A stretch of 64,000 nt of DNA, taken from the NCBI RefSeq assembly GCF_040008265.1, contig NZ_CP155620.1, positions 1,364,001 through 1,428,000 of the forward strand, written 5' to 3'. This DNA comes from Campylobacter sp. CCS1377. Lineage in GTDB: Bacteria > Campylobacterota > Campylobacteria > Campylobacterales > Campylobacteraceae. The position numbers were made by a program, and so were the translations under genes. Below the pieces are notes generated by a model. It ran no database searches. It saw only the letters and a program-made list of their open reading frames with translations, and was not told where the DNA came from. Shown piece after piece: positions 34,187 through 40,766 of this stretch (positions within the stretch are counted from its first letter, which is position 1; every line of letters starts with the position of its first letter).

Positions 34187-34829
34187 TGATTTTTCCATTT
34201 TCTATTTCAAATCTTCGGTAATTAAGCCTTAAATTACTTGGAATTCTATGGGTTACCACAACAATGCAAGTACCAAGCAATTCTTTAGCTGATTTAAGCA
34301 AAGTCCAAATGATATCCGAAGAATACTCATCTAAATTGCCCGTAGGTTCATCACAAAGCAAAAGTTTTGGATTATGCGCTAAAGCCCTTGCCATAGCGAC
34401 GCGTTGCTGCTCGCCACCTGAAAGTTGATTTGGCATTTTATCGGCTTTAAAGCTTAAATTTACATGCTTTAAAAGCTTAGTGGCTTGATCTTTGCAAATT
34501 TTTTTACTGTATCCTTTTATCATCAAAGGAAGCATAATGTTTTTTTCCACACTGTATTCTTGAATGAGTTTATAGTCTTGAAAAATGATGCCTATTTTTT
34601 GTCTTAATTTTAAAAGCTCCAAATTCCCTATTTTTTTCATGGAATTTTCATACACCTCAAGCTTACCTGATGAAATATCTAAATCTCCATAAAAAGATTT
34701 TAAAAGTGTGCTTTTTCCGCTTCCACTCTTTCCTGTGATAAAAATAAAATCCTCTTGGTTGAATGTAAAATTTGCATCTTTTATCACAAGTTCATCATAA
34801 CCCAAACACAGATTTTGCGCTCTAATCAA
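34173..34829 (-). CDS. ftsE: Cell division ATP-binding protein FtsE
   Basis: FtsE (218 residues) is the ATPase that drives FtsX at the division site. It shows Walker A GKSGSGKSTLL near residue 34, the signature LSGGEQQRVAMARALA near 137, and Walker B LLLCDEPTGNLDE near 157. It begins after a 76-bp non-coding gap from trmB, where a promoter is possible. Nothing unusual was seen. Confidence 0.95.
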   Translation of the reverse strand: MIRAQNLCLGYDELVIKDANFTFNQEDFIFITGKSGSGKSTLLKSFYGDLDISSGKLEVYENSMKKIGNLELLKLRQKIGIIFQDYKLIQEYSVEKNIMLPLMIKGYSKKICKDQATKLLKHVNLSFKADKMPNQLSGGEQQRVAMARALAHNPKLLLCDEPTGNLDEYSSDIIWTLLKSAKELLGTCIVVVTHRIPSNLRLNYRRFEIENGKINEIL

Positions 34830-34905
34830 TCTTTATTTCCTTAGCTAAATTTAAATTTTTTATTCTCTTTTATTTTCACTTAAAAATCAAGAAAATTTGA
34901 CATTT

Positions 34906-36087
34906 TTATAAATAATTTTTAATTTTTTCTTTTAATAAATTCAAAGCCTGTAGATTTTCTTCGGTTTTAAAAGGTTCATCAAAAAGAAAAGTCATACTAT
35001 CATTTAAAATCAAATAACAATGTTCAGGCTGATTAAAAGCTCCAAAAGCTATTTTTATCACAAGCTCTTCATCTTTTTGGTAAATATTTTCAAAATGCAA
35101 AAAGCAATTTTCCTTCGCAAAGGTCTCATTTTTAAATTGTGTTTTTATCTTTTGCAAATCATTTTGATTTAATTGCAATTCTTCTAAGCCAAAATCTGAT
35201 AAATCTTGTTTTTGCAAACTCTCATCTTTTATCTTAATGATAAGATCGTAAATATCCTTTTGCTGTTTTTTCCATCTGTCTTCATATTTGCTTGAAATTT
35301 GCAAGTCTTTATTTTTATGAATTTGGGCTTGTAAATGCGTAAAATTTAAAAAAGTTTCCAAAGTAAAATCAAAATACAAACGACTATCTGTTCTCACTTC
35401 AAAGCATCCATCTTGCTTTAAAACCCTTTGGCATTCTTTAGCAAATTTTTCTCCCACAACACGCCTATGAGGTTTTTTATCCCAAGGCACTGGAAAATGA
35501 AGGAAAATTTTATCAATAAAATTTGATTTTAAAACACTTAAAAGCAGTCTTGCATCACTTTTTATGAGTAAAACATTATCAAGCTTTTGCTCTTTTGCAA
35601 GCTTTGCTACTTGCTCTAAAGCAGGAGTATAAATTTCTATACCCACGATGAAAATTTCAGGATTTTTCTTAGCTTGAAAAAGCAAATGCCTACCCGATCC
35701 AAAACCTATCTCTATATAAATTTGCCTTTTTGTTTCAAGCTTGCTTAAAAGCTCTTTTAAATTGCTAGCAATTAAAGGTGATTTCTCAACAAGTCTAGTG
35801 CTTTTTAAAGCCACTGCTTCGCTAAGTATTTCATCGCAAAAATTCTTTTTAAATTCCAATAAAGCTTTTTGCAAATACCCTATTTTTGAAGGTTTGCTGT
35901 GCTTATCACCCTTAATGATCCAATTCCCTTTTTCATCTTGTTTGATTTGTATGAAAAAATTTTCATTCTCAAAACGCGTTAAAACAAGCTCTACTTTCTC
36001 ATTACAAGCTTTCCAAAGAAATTCCACACCCTCGCTTTGGCGTGGAAAATTTAAATTTATGAGTTTTTTACATTTAAAATTTGGCAT
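34906..36087 (-). CDS. trmB: tRNA (guanine-N7-)-methyltransferase
   Basis: TrmB makes m7G46 in tRNA. The 393 residues are longer than the usual 210-240. A roughly 115-residue N-terminal extension precedes the SAM-binding IEIGFGSGRHLLFQA (about 125-140). The family motif FLHFPVPWDKKPHRR (about 195-210) follows, and there is a further C-terminal domain (about 290-393). These extra parts are shared with other Campylobacter members as far as I recall (Cj1278c). The start shares the last base of flpA, so the two are coupled. Confidence 0.92.
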   Translation of the reverse strand: MPNFKCKKLINLNFPRQSEGVEFLWKACNEKVELVLTRFENENFFIQIKQDEKGNWIIKGDKHSKPSKIGYLQKALLEFKKNFCDEILSEAVALKSTRLVEKSPLIASNLKELLSKLETKRQIYIEIGFGSGRHLLFQAKKNPEIFIVGIEIYTPALEQVAKLAKEQKLDNVLLIKSDARLLLSVLKSNFIDKIFLHFPVPWDKKPHRRVVGEKFAKECQRVLKQDGCFEVRTDSRLYFDFTLETFLNFTHLQAQIHKNKDLQISSKYEDRWKKQQKDIYDLIIKIKDESLQKQDLSDFGLEELQLNQNDLQKIKTQFKNETFAKENCFLHFENIYQKDEELVIKIAFGAFNQPEHCYLILNDSMTFLFDEPFKTEENLQALNLLKEKIKNYL

Positions 36088-37316
36088 TATTTTCCTATTC
36101 TAATGCGTCCTGAAGGTTTTGACTCAAGTCCGTATTGATCTATAGCGATAACTTCATAAGTGTAGCTAACACCTGCTTCTATGGTAGTGTCTTTAAATCT
36201 TTTATCTTTCAAGCCTTTAAATATCGCATCTTGTTTACCCCCATAGCGTTTGAGTGTATACTCACTCGCTCTATTATCCCCATCTGCCCACTCAAGCTCC
36301 ACTCCATCTTCTCGTATGGCTGATAAAATAATACTTGGCGCCAAAGGAGAGCTTAGAGTTTTACCTTGCACTCCCTCTTTTGGCATAGGGCTTTCAAGTC
36401 CATCTTTATCCACCATAGTTACCTTATAATACTTAGTTTCATCAACGCCTTGTATATAGTCTTCATAGCTATTAGTTTGTGTTTTTGCTATAGTCGTATA
36501 AGGTAAAAAGCTACTACTTGTCGCATAAACTTTATAATAGTCAAAATCCTCATAAGGCACACTATCCCAAGTTAAAATGATTTTATTGGCCGCATCTTGA
36601 CTAGCACTTAAATGCTCCACTTGTGGCGGTAAGGCTTTTGTAGTGGAATTAATGATTTGACTTGGATTGCTTTTAATGCCATCAAAAGTTACACAAATAA
36701 TCCTATAATCAAAACTTTCATTTGGTTTTAAATTTTCGTCTATGTATTCAGCATTTAAGCGGTTTCTCACTTCTGCAATTTTTTCAAATTTATTTTCTGC
36801 ACTGCGCGATCTTTCTATGATATAAGATTTAACCCTTAAATCCGTATGCGGTCTCCATATAAGCTTGGTTTTTCCTGGTAAATTTGTAATGGCTTGCGCA
36901 AAGGTCACAGAATCAAATCTTGGCTCAGTCATCACCTCAACCACAGCACCTTGCTCTGAAATATGTTTTTGATTATTAAAAGTTTTTAGCGTGTAGTAAT
37001 ATTTCGTTCCTGGCTCTAAATCATCATCAACATAATGGGTTTGGAATTTGTTTTTAATTTGCGCTACAAGCTTAAATTCTGGCTCTTGTTCGCTTGATCT
37101 ATACAGATAAAAACCGTCGATATTTTGATCATACAAAGGTTGCCATTCAAAAGCAACATTGCTCATATCACTCATACTTTTTAAATTTTCAATCTTTGGC
37201 AAACTTGCGTTGATTTGTTCGCTTTGCGATGAAGAATTTGGCATTTGCGAAACGCTACACGCATTAAACAAAAGTGCCAAAAGTCCTAGTGATAAACTCA
37301 AGTGAAATTTTTTCAT
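36087..37316 (-). CDS. flpA: Fibronectin-binding lipoprotein with FnIII repeats, FlpA
   Basis: This 409-residue lipoprotein has a type II signal ending LFNAC (Cys20). Three to four fibronectin type III-like repeats follow (about residues 55-130, 133-230, 233-320, 325-405), each ending with a Y-Y-x-V or Y-x-Y-x-V strand such as TKYYYTLKTF and VSYTYEVIAID. In C. jejuni, FlpA (Cj1279c) is a surface adhesin that binds host fibronectin and contributes to cell invasion. Equivalence here rests on domain plan and gene neighbourhood. The ribosome site AAGGAGAGGAAAATG lies inside the annotated end of the upstream pseudouridine synthase frame. Confidence 0.88.
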   Translation of the reverse strand: MKKFHLSLSLGLLALLFNACSVSQMPNSSSQSEQINASLPKIENLKSMSDMSNVAFEWQPLYDQNIDGFYLYRSSEQEPEFKLVAQIKNKFQTHYVDDDLEPGTKYYYTLKTFNNQKHISEQGAVVEVMTEPRFDSVTFAQAITNLPGKTKLIWRPHTDLRVKSYIIERSRSAENKFEKIAEVRNRLNAEYIDENLKPNESFDYRIICVTFDGIKSNPSQIINSTTKALPPQVEHLSASQDAANKIILTWDSVPYEDFDYYKVYATSSSFLPYTTIAKTQTNSYEDYIQGVDETKYYKVTMVDKDGLESPMPKEGVQGKTLSSPLAPSIILSAIREDGVELEWADGDNRASEYTLKRYGGKQDAIFKGLKDKRFKDTTIEAGVSYTYEVIAIDQYGLESKPSGRIRIGK

Positions 37317-38247
37317 TTTCCTCTCCTTTATAATTTTTTTTTAGAATTGTATCAAAATCATCAAACAAAGGTGCTTTAATATATAATTTTTCTTTTGTTT
37401 TTGGATGAAAAAAATACACAAAATACGCATGGAGCATCACTCTTGTAAATTTTTCCTTGCCCTTATAGCCATAAAGCTCATCGCCTAAAATATGGCGATT
37501 TAAGTCCGCAAGGTGGGCTCTGATTTGATGAGTGCGCCCTGTAAAAAGCTTGGCGGCGATTAAATTCACTCCTTGTGCGCTCAAAAGATTGATAAATGCC
37601 GTTTTTGCGTTTTTAAGTGAGCCAAATTTTTTCAAATTTTCCTCGCTAAATTCCACGCTGATTTTTTTCATTCTATTATGCAAAGATCTTGCAAGAGCCT
37701 TTTGAGCGATGATTTTATCTTCTTTTAAAGGTAAATCAATCAAAGCCAAATAATACCTTCCCATACTTTTATCTTGTAGTTGCTCGCTTAATTTTTGATG
37801 CGTATGATTATCCTTTGCAATGACTATAGCTCCGCTTGTGCCTTTATCTAAACGATGAACAAGTCCTGCGCGATTTATGCCATTTAGCGTTGATAAAACA
37901 TAATTTTTAGACATAAGCCAATCCACCAGCGTGGCTTCTTTTACGCTACTTGCTCCATGCACGGTTAATAAAGGCGGTTTGTTTAAAACAAGCAAATACT
38001 CATCTTCGTATAAAATTTCTATATCAAATTTAGGCTCAAAATCGCTTTGAATTTCTTTTGCTTTTGGGAATTGCACGCTGATTTCATCATCAATTTTAAG
38101 CACAAAGGAAGCCTTGTTTTGAATTTGATTATTTACTTTGATATGATTATCTTTAATGAGCATAGAAACTTGATTGCGGCTTTGGTTTAATTTTTTTGCT
38201 AAAAAAACATCCAATCTCACACAAGAATCTACCGAAAAATTTTGCAT
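37264..38247 (-). CDS. RluA/RluD-family 23S rRNA pseudouridine synthase
   Basis: This 327-residue enzyme has an N-terminal S4 RNA-binding domain (about residues 9-60) and a pseudouridine synthase domain with the catalytic-Asp motif HRLDKGTSGAIVIAKD near residue 130 and GRTHQIRAHL near 230. The exact uridine modified is uncertain. The last 18 codons run over the flpA ribosome site and start (53-bp overlap). An A9 run (T9 on the plus strand at 37334-37342) sits just before this. With ten A the protein would stop almost at once (LKKKL-stop), so the extended tail may be the result of slippage. It is the first gene of the minus-strand run; the 75-bp spacer to mrdB should hold its promoter. Confidence 0.88.
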   Translation of the reverse strand: MQNFSVDSCVRLDVFLAKKLNQSRNQVSMLIKDNHIKVNNQIQNKASFVLKIDDEISVQFPKAKEIQSDFEPKFDIEILYEDEYLLVLNKPPLLTVHGASSVKEATLVDWLMSKNYVLSTLNGINRAGLVHRLDKGTSGAIVIAKDNHTHQKLSEQLQDKSMGRYYLALIDLPLKEDKIIAQKALARSLHNRMKKISVEFSEENLKKFGSLKNAKTAFINLLSAQGVNLIAAKLFTGRTHQIRAHLADLNRHILGDELYGYKGKEKFTRVMLHAYFVYFFHPKTKEKLYIKAPLFDDFDTILKKNYKGEENEKISLEFITRTFGTFV

Positions 38248-38286
38248 TTTCTACCCTAATTGCTTTGTAAAGTTAAAATTTTAGCA

Positions 38287-38292
38287 TATAAT
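38287..38292 (+). promoter_or_regulatory. -10 box for mrdB
   Basis: TATAAT (in GCATATAATAATG) lies 31 bases before the TTG start of mrdB, giving a predicted transcript start near 38299. It also rules out the longer mrdB frame that begins at 38260, which would start upstream of the promoter. Confidence 0.55.
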
Positions 38293-38322
38293 AATGCAGT
38301 ATTTTTAACAAAGGTTACTCAT

Positions 38323-39432
38323 TTGCTTAAATTTGATAGAAGAATTTTTACTCATTTTGATTTTGTCCAGCCTATTTTGATTTTACCCATTATCCTTTTA
38401 TCTTTTATTTTGGTTATAGAAGCCAATGTGGCTTTAGCTGAAAAACAATTCATTTACATTTGTATAGGTTTTTTAGCTTTTACTGTGTGTTTTTTGTTGC
38501 CGATTAAAAAATTTCAATGGCTCATACCGACTTTTTATTGGGTAGGTATTGCTTTGCTTTTAAGCGTGGATATTTTTGGTATAGAAAAATTGGGCGCTAA
38601 AAGGTGGCTTTTGATACCTATTATCAATTTTACCATTCAGCCTTCTGAAATTTTTAAACCCTTTTTTATCCTCATGCTCGCTTATCTTATACATTCTAAT
38701 CCACCGCCTGAGAAAGGATACAATCTTAAATCTTTTCTCAAACTCAGCTTTTACATACTCTTGCCTTTTGTCTTAATATCGCAAGAACCCGATCTTGGAA
38801 CGGCTACTGTTTTGCTTATCGTGGGTTTTGGAATGCTTTTTATTATAGGGGTAAATTATAAAATTTGGCTAAGTATTTTCATCGCCTTAGCCATTGTATC
38901 ACCTATTATCTATACTCATTTTTTAAAGCCTTATCAAAAGCAAAGAATTCATGATTTTTTAGCAGAAGAGCCAAGTTATCAAGTCACGCAGTCCATCATC
39001 GCTATAGGAAATGGCGGACTAACAGGAAAGGCACACGAGGAAGCCACGCAAACGCATTCTAAATTTTTACCTATCTCAACGAGTGATTTTATCTTTGCTT
39101 ATTTGGTTGAAAGGTATGGATTTATCGGCGGATTTATCTTGGTTTTACTTTATGCTTTGCTCATTTTTCATATTTTAAGTATTAATCATAAATTTAAAAA
39201 TGATTATTTTACCAAAGTGATTGCTAATTGCATTGCATTATTTATCTTTATATACACAGGCGTTAATATTTCCATGACTATAGGCTTTGCACCTGTTGTG
39301 GGAATTCCTTTGCCGTTTTTTAGTCATGGCGGAAGTTCATTTACCACTTTTATGGTATTTTTTGGCATTTTGCAGCATTTAATCACTTTTAGGTATTTAA
39401 ATATTAATAAAATTGTTCGTATTAAGTTTTAA
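38323..39432 (+). CDS. mrdB: Rod shape-determining SEDS glycosyltransferase (RodA/MrdB)
   Basis: RodA polymerises lipid II into glycan strands for side-wall growth, with a class B penicillin-binding protein as partner. The 369 residues begin at a TTG (LKFDRRIFTHFDF) with AAAGG 8 bases upstream, and a TATAAT 31 bases before supports this start. About ten membrane segments are seen. The SEDS motifs are present: QPSEIFKPFFIL near residue 106, SQEPDLGTATVL near 148 (the catalytic Asp region), and VVGIPLPFFSHGGSSF near 325. Length is as expected (C. jejuni Cj1282, from memory). It is divergent from the rluD-type gene and followed at once by tRNA-Met. Confidence 0.93.
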   Translation: MLKFDRRIFTHFDFVQPILILPIILLSFILVIEANVALAEKQFIYICIGFLAFTVCFLLPIKKFQWLIPTFYWVGIALLLSVDIFGIEKLGAKRWLLIPIINFTIQPSEIFKPFFILMLAYLIHSNPPPEKGYNLKSFLKLSFYILLPFVLISQEPDLGTATVLLIVGFGMLFIIGVNYKIWLSIFIALAIVSPIIYTHFLKPYQKQRIHDFLAEEPSYQVTQSIIAIGNGGLTGKAHEEATQTHSKFLPISTSDFIFAYLVERYGFIGGFILVLLYALLIFHILSINHKFKNDYFTKVIANCIALFIFIYTGVNISMTIGFAPVVGIPLPFFSHGGSSFTTFMVFFGILQHLITFRYLNINKIVRIKF

Positions 39433-39440
39433 TATAAAAT

Positions 39441-39465
39441 AATTTTAAGAAAATTTGGCTATAAT
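39441..39465 (+). promoter_or_regulatory. Promoter of the tRNA-Met gene
   Basis: AATTTTAAGAAAATTT (39441-39456) is followed by GGC and the -10 TATAAT (39460-39465), 17 bases before the tRNA. The T/A periodic upstream element plus TATAAT is the Campylobacter sigma-70 pattern. The same 16-base upstream element precedes the -10 of both small peptide genes at 40167-40182 and 40709-40724 on the other strand. Confidence 0.65.
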
Positions 39466-39482
39466 TCTTACTTTTTAAGCAC

Positions 39483-39559
39483 GGATTTATAGCTCAGTTG
39501 GTTAGAGCAACCGGCTCATAACCGGTTGGTCGCAGGTTCGAGTCCTGCTAAATCCACCA
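39483..39559 (+). tRNA. tRNA-Met (anticodon CAT)
   Basis: The 77-base cloverleaf has acceptor GGATTTA pairing with TAAATCC, D arm TAGCTCAGTTGGTTAGAGC, anticodon stem ACCGG/CCGGT with loop CTCATAA (anticodon CAT), variable TGGTC, T arm GCAGG-TTCGAGT-CCTGC, and an encoded CCA. The first pair is G-C, so it is not the initiator. The sequence resembles elongator tRNA-Met rather than tRNA-Ile2 with a lysidine-modified CAT, but this cannot be fully excluded by eye. It is 50 bp downstream of mrdB. Confidence 0.95.
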
Positions 39560-39945
39560 TTTTTCTACACAAACTTACATTTTTTCTATCGAGTTTATAA
39601 AATTCAAACAAATAACTTTAATATAAAAAGCATTCTCTACTGTTATCTTGAGTTCTCTTTTCGTCATCTTGAGTGAAACGAAGAATCTCTGTTTTAAAGA
39701 AGTTTTTGTTTTACGAGAGAAAAAGCTGCAATGCATAGAGATGTTTCGCTACGCTCACATGATAGAGTAGAGATTCTTCGTCTAAAGGCTTAGAATGACT
39801 GGGTTAAAAAAAGGGTGTTTTAAATAGAGATTCTTCAGTTGTCTTACTCCTTCAGAATGACAGTTTTTTGTGGAGGACGAGAGGCACTCTCAGAATGACG
39901 GGTGCACTGTGCTCAAAATGACAAGAAAATGGGATATTTAGCAAA

Positions 39946-39968
39946 GCCAAGAGCCTTGCTCTCTTGGC
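39946..39968 (-). terminator. Stem-loop downstream of peptide gene 1, probable terminator or processing site
   Basis: GCCAAGAG and CTCTTGGC form an 8-bp stem around a 7-base loop. Read on the minus strand it lies about 63-85 bases beyond the peptide stop codon and is followed by TTTGCTAAAT, a weak U-run. The loop (with stem bases) AGCCTTGCT at 39952-39960 is complementary to AGCAAGGCT at 39994-40002, so a competing 9-bp pairing is possible in the same RNA. The structure is identical in copy 2 at 40492-40514. Confidence 0.5.
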
Positions 39969-40006
39969 GTGGATTTTGTTTAAGTATAGGTTAAGCAAGG
40001 CTTTCT

Positions 40007-40012
40007 TATAAT
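40007..40012 (+). promoter_or_regulatory. -10 box of a predicted antisense RNA to peptide gene 1
   Basis: TATAAT in CTTTCTTATAATTTT, with TTTAAG and TTAAG runs upstream, would start plus-strand transcription near 40019, about 12 bases beyond the peptide stop codon and reading back through the whole peptide gene. The arrangement is kept in copy 2 (40553-40558). No RNA data are available here. Confidence 0.5.
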
Positions 40013-40030
40013 TTTAATTGATGTTAAAAG

Positions 40031-40111
40031 TTATAGCTGATTAAGTAATTTAATCAGCTCATTTACTATCTCTAGTAATTTTAAAACAATATCTAAAATC
40101 CTATTTATCAT
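40031..40111 (-). CDS. 26-residue amphipathic peptide 1 (candidate type I toxin)
   Basis: An ATG at 40111 preceded by GGGAAAGGAATTACT opens 26 codons ending TAA. The peptide starts MINRILDIVLKLLEIV and ends NQL. Polar or charged residues fall at positions 4, 7, 11, 14, 18, 21 and 25, a strict 3-4 spacing, with Ile/Leu/Val almost everywhere else. This gives a near-perfect amphipathic helix with zero net charge (R4, K11, K21 against D7, E14, E18). A second gene at 40572-40652 encodes a homologue with ten silent codon differences and eight conservative replacements, good evidence that both are translated. Size and layout resemble membrane-active type I toxins such as TisB and phenol-soluble modulins; I claim resemblance, not homology. 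It has its own promoter and faces an antisense promoter. Confidence 0.65.
   Translation of the reverse strand: MINRILDIVLKLLEIVNELIKLLNQL
40035..40059. other. Conserved stem-loop inside the 3' end of peptide gene 1
   Basis: AGCTGATTAA and TTAATCAGCT form a perfect 10-bp stem with loop GTAAT. It covers the last codons of the peptide gene and would be the first hairpin of the predicted antisense RNA. In copy 2 the equivalent stem (AGTTGGTTAA / TTAATCAACT, about 40577-40601) keeps pairing through one compensatory change (C-G to T-A) and one A-T to G-T change. Confidence 0.55.
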
Positions 40112-40157
40112 AGTAATTCCTTTCCCACCAAGAGAAATTAACCACTTAAACAAAGCA

Positions 40158-40182
40158 ATTCTATCAAAATTTTCTTAAAATT
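40158..40182 (-). promoter_or_regulatory. Promoter of peptide gene 1
   Basis: On the minus strand AATTTTAAGAAAATTT (40167-40182) is followed by TGA and the -10 TAGAAT (40158-40163), 46 bases before the ATG. The upstream element is identical to that of the tRNA-Met promoter at 39441, and the whole block is repeated before peptide gene 2. The predicted leader is about 40 bases. Confidence 0.55.
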
Positions 40183-40491
40183 TGTGATATTGTCATCTTG
40201 GGCTTTTCGTCATCTTGAGTGAAACGAAGAATCTCTGTTTTAAAGAAGTTTTTGTTTTACGAGAGAAAAAGCTGTAATGCATAGAGATGTTTCGCTACGC
40301 TCACATGATAGAGTAGAGATTCTTCGCCTAAAGGCTCAGAATGGCTGGGTTAAAAAAAGGGTGTTTTAAATAGAGATTCTTCAGTCGTCTTACTCCTTCA
40401 GAATGACGGTTTTTTGTGGAGGACGAGAGGCGCTCTCAGAATGACGGGTGCACTGTGCTCAAAATGACAAGAAAATGAGATATTTAGCAAA

Positions 40492-40514
40492 GCCAAGAGC
40501 CTTGCTCTCTTGGC
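40492..40514 (-). terminator. Stem-loop downstream of peptide gene 2
   Basis: The sequence is identical to the 39946-39968 structure: GCCAAGAG/CTCTTGGC stem, with the loop complementary to AGCAAGGCT at 40540-40548. It lies about 58-80 bases past the peptide 2 stop on the minus strand. Confidence 0.5.
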
Positions 40515-40552
40515 GTGGATTTTGTTTAAGTATAGGTTAAGCAAGGCTTTCT

Positions 40553-40558
40553 TATAAT
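40553..40558 (+). promoter_or_regulatory. -10 box of a predicted antisense RNA to peptide gene 2
   Basis: TATAAT in CTTTCTTATAATTC would begin a plus-strand RNA near 40565, 7 bases past the peptide 2 stop codon and antisense to the entire gene. The 356 bases to its left match copy 1 closely, while the RNA it would make differs between the copies. Confidence 0.5.
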
Positions 40559-40571
40559 TCTTTAGGGTTTT

Positions 40572-40652
40572 TTAGAGTTGGTTAATGAATTTAATCAACT
40601 CGTTTGCTATTTCTAACAACTTCAAAATTACATTTAAAATCTTTTCTATCAT
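40572..40652 (-). CDS. 26-residue amphipathic peptide 2 (candidate type I toxin)
   Basis: An ATG at 40652 preceded by GGGAAAGGTGCTACTA opens 26 codons ending TAA. The peptide starts MIEKILNVILKLLEIA and ends INQL. Charged or polar residues again fall at 4, 7, 11, 14, 18, 21 and 25, and net charge is zero (K4, K11, K21 against E3, E14, E18). Compared with peptide 1 the replacements are N3E, R4K, D7N, I8V, V9I, V16A, L22F and L23I, all mild apart from positions 3 and 7. This is selection for an amphipathic helix. No third copy was found up to the giant gene at 41068. Context and predicted antisense RNA are as for peptide 1. Confidence 0.65.
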   Translation of the reverse strand: MIEKILNVILKLLEIANELIKFINQL

Positions 40653-40699
40653 TAGTAGCACCTTTCCCACCAAAAGAAATTAACCACTTAAACAAAGCA

Positions 40700-40724
40700 A
40701 TTCTATCAAAATTTTCTTAAAATT
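40700..40724 (-). promoter_or_regulatory. Promoter of peptide gene 2
   Basis: AATTTTAAGAAAATTT (40709-40724) and the -10 TAGAAT (40700-40705) on the minus strand are identical to the promoter of peptide gene 1, 48 bases before the ATG. Sequence identity between the two copies stops one base beyond this element. Confidence 0.55.
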
Positions 40725-40766
40725 TATTGTGTGAGCAGTTCTAAGACTTGCAACGGCAGGGTTTTA

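Larger units (their letters stand above)
39657..40183. repeat. Tandem duplication, copy 1 (repeat cluster plus peptide module)
   Basis: This unit of about 527 bp is repeated at 40203-40725 with 19 bp between. Its left part (39657-40012) holds five or so members of the GTCATTCTGA...GAAGAATCTCT repeat family in both orientations, including an inverted pair at 39662-39691 and 39770-39798. Its right part holds the peptide gene, its promoter and an opposing promoter. In the left 356 bases I count eight differences from copy 2, all transitions, and no length change. Confidence 0.85.
40203..40725. repeat. Tandem duplication, copy 2
   Basis: Copy 2 of the unit at 39657-40183 is offset by 546 bases. 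The left 356 bases (40203-40558) and the right 70 bases (leader and promoter, about 40655-40725) are nearly identical to copy 1. The peptide gene with its 3' flank between them has diverged to roughly two thirds identity. Both copies end immediately upstream of the peptide promoter element. Confidence 0.85.

Noticed and set aside
38260-38322. ATG at 38260 as start of mrdB
   Set aside because: It precedes the TATAAT at 38287; the family N-terminus (FDRRIFTHFDF) begins at the TTG at 38323, which has AAAGG before it.
39657-40725. Possible CRISPR array because of repeated units
   Set aside because: There are only two long copies of about 525 bp, without short direct repeats separated by uniform spacers and without cas genes.
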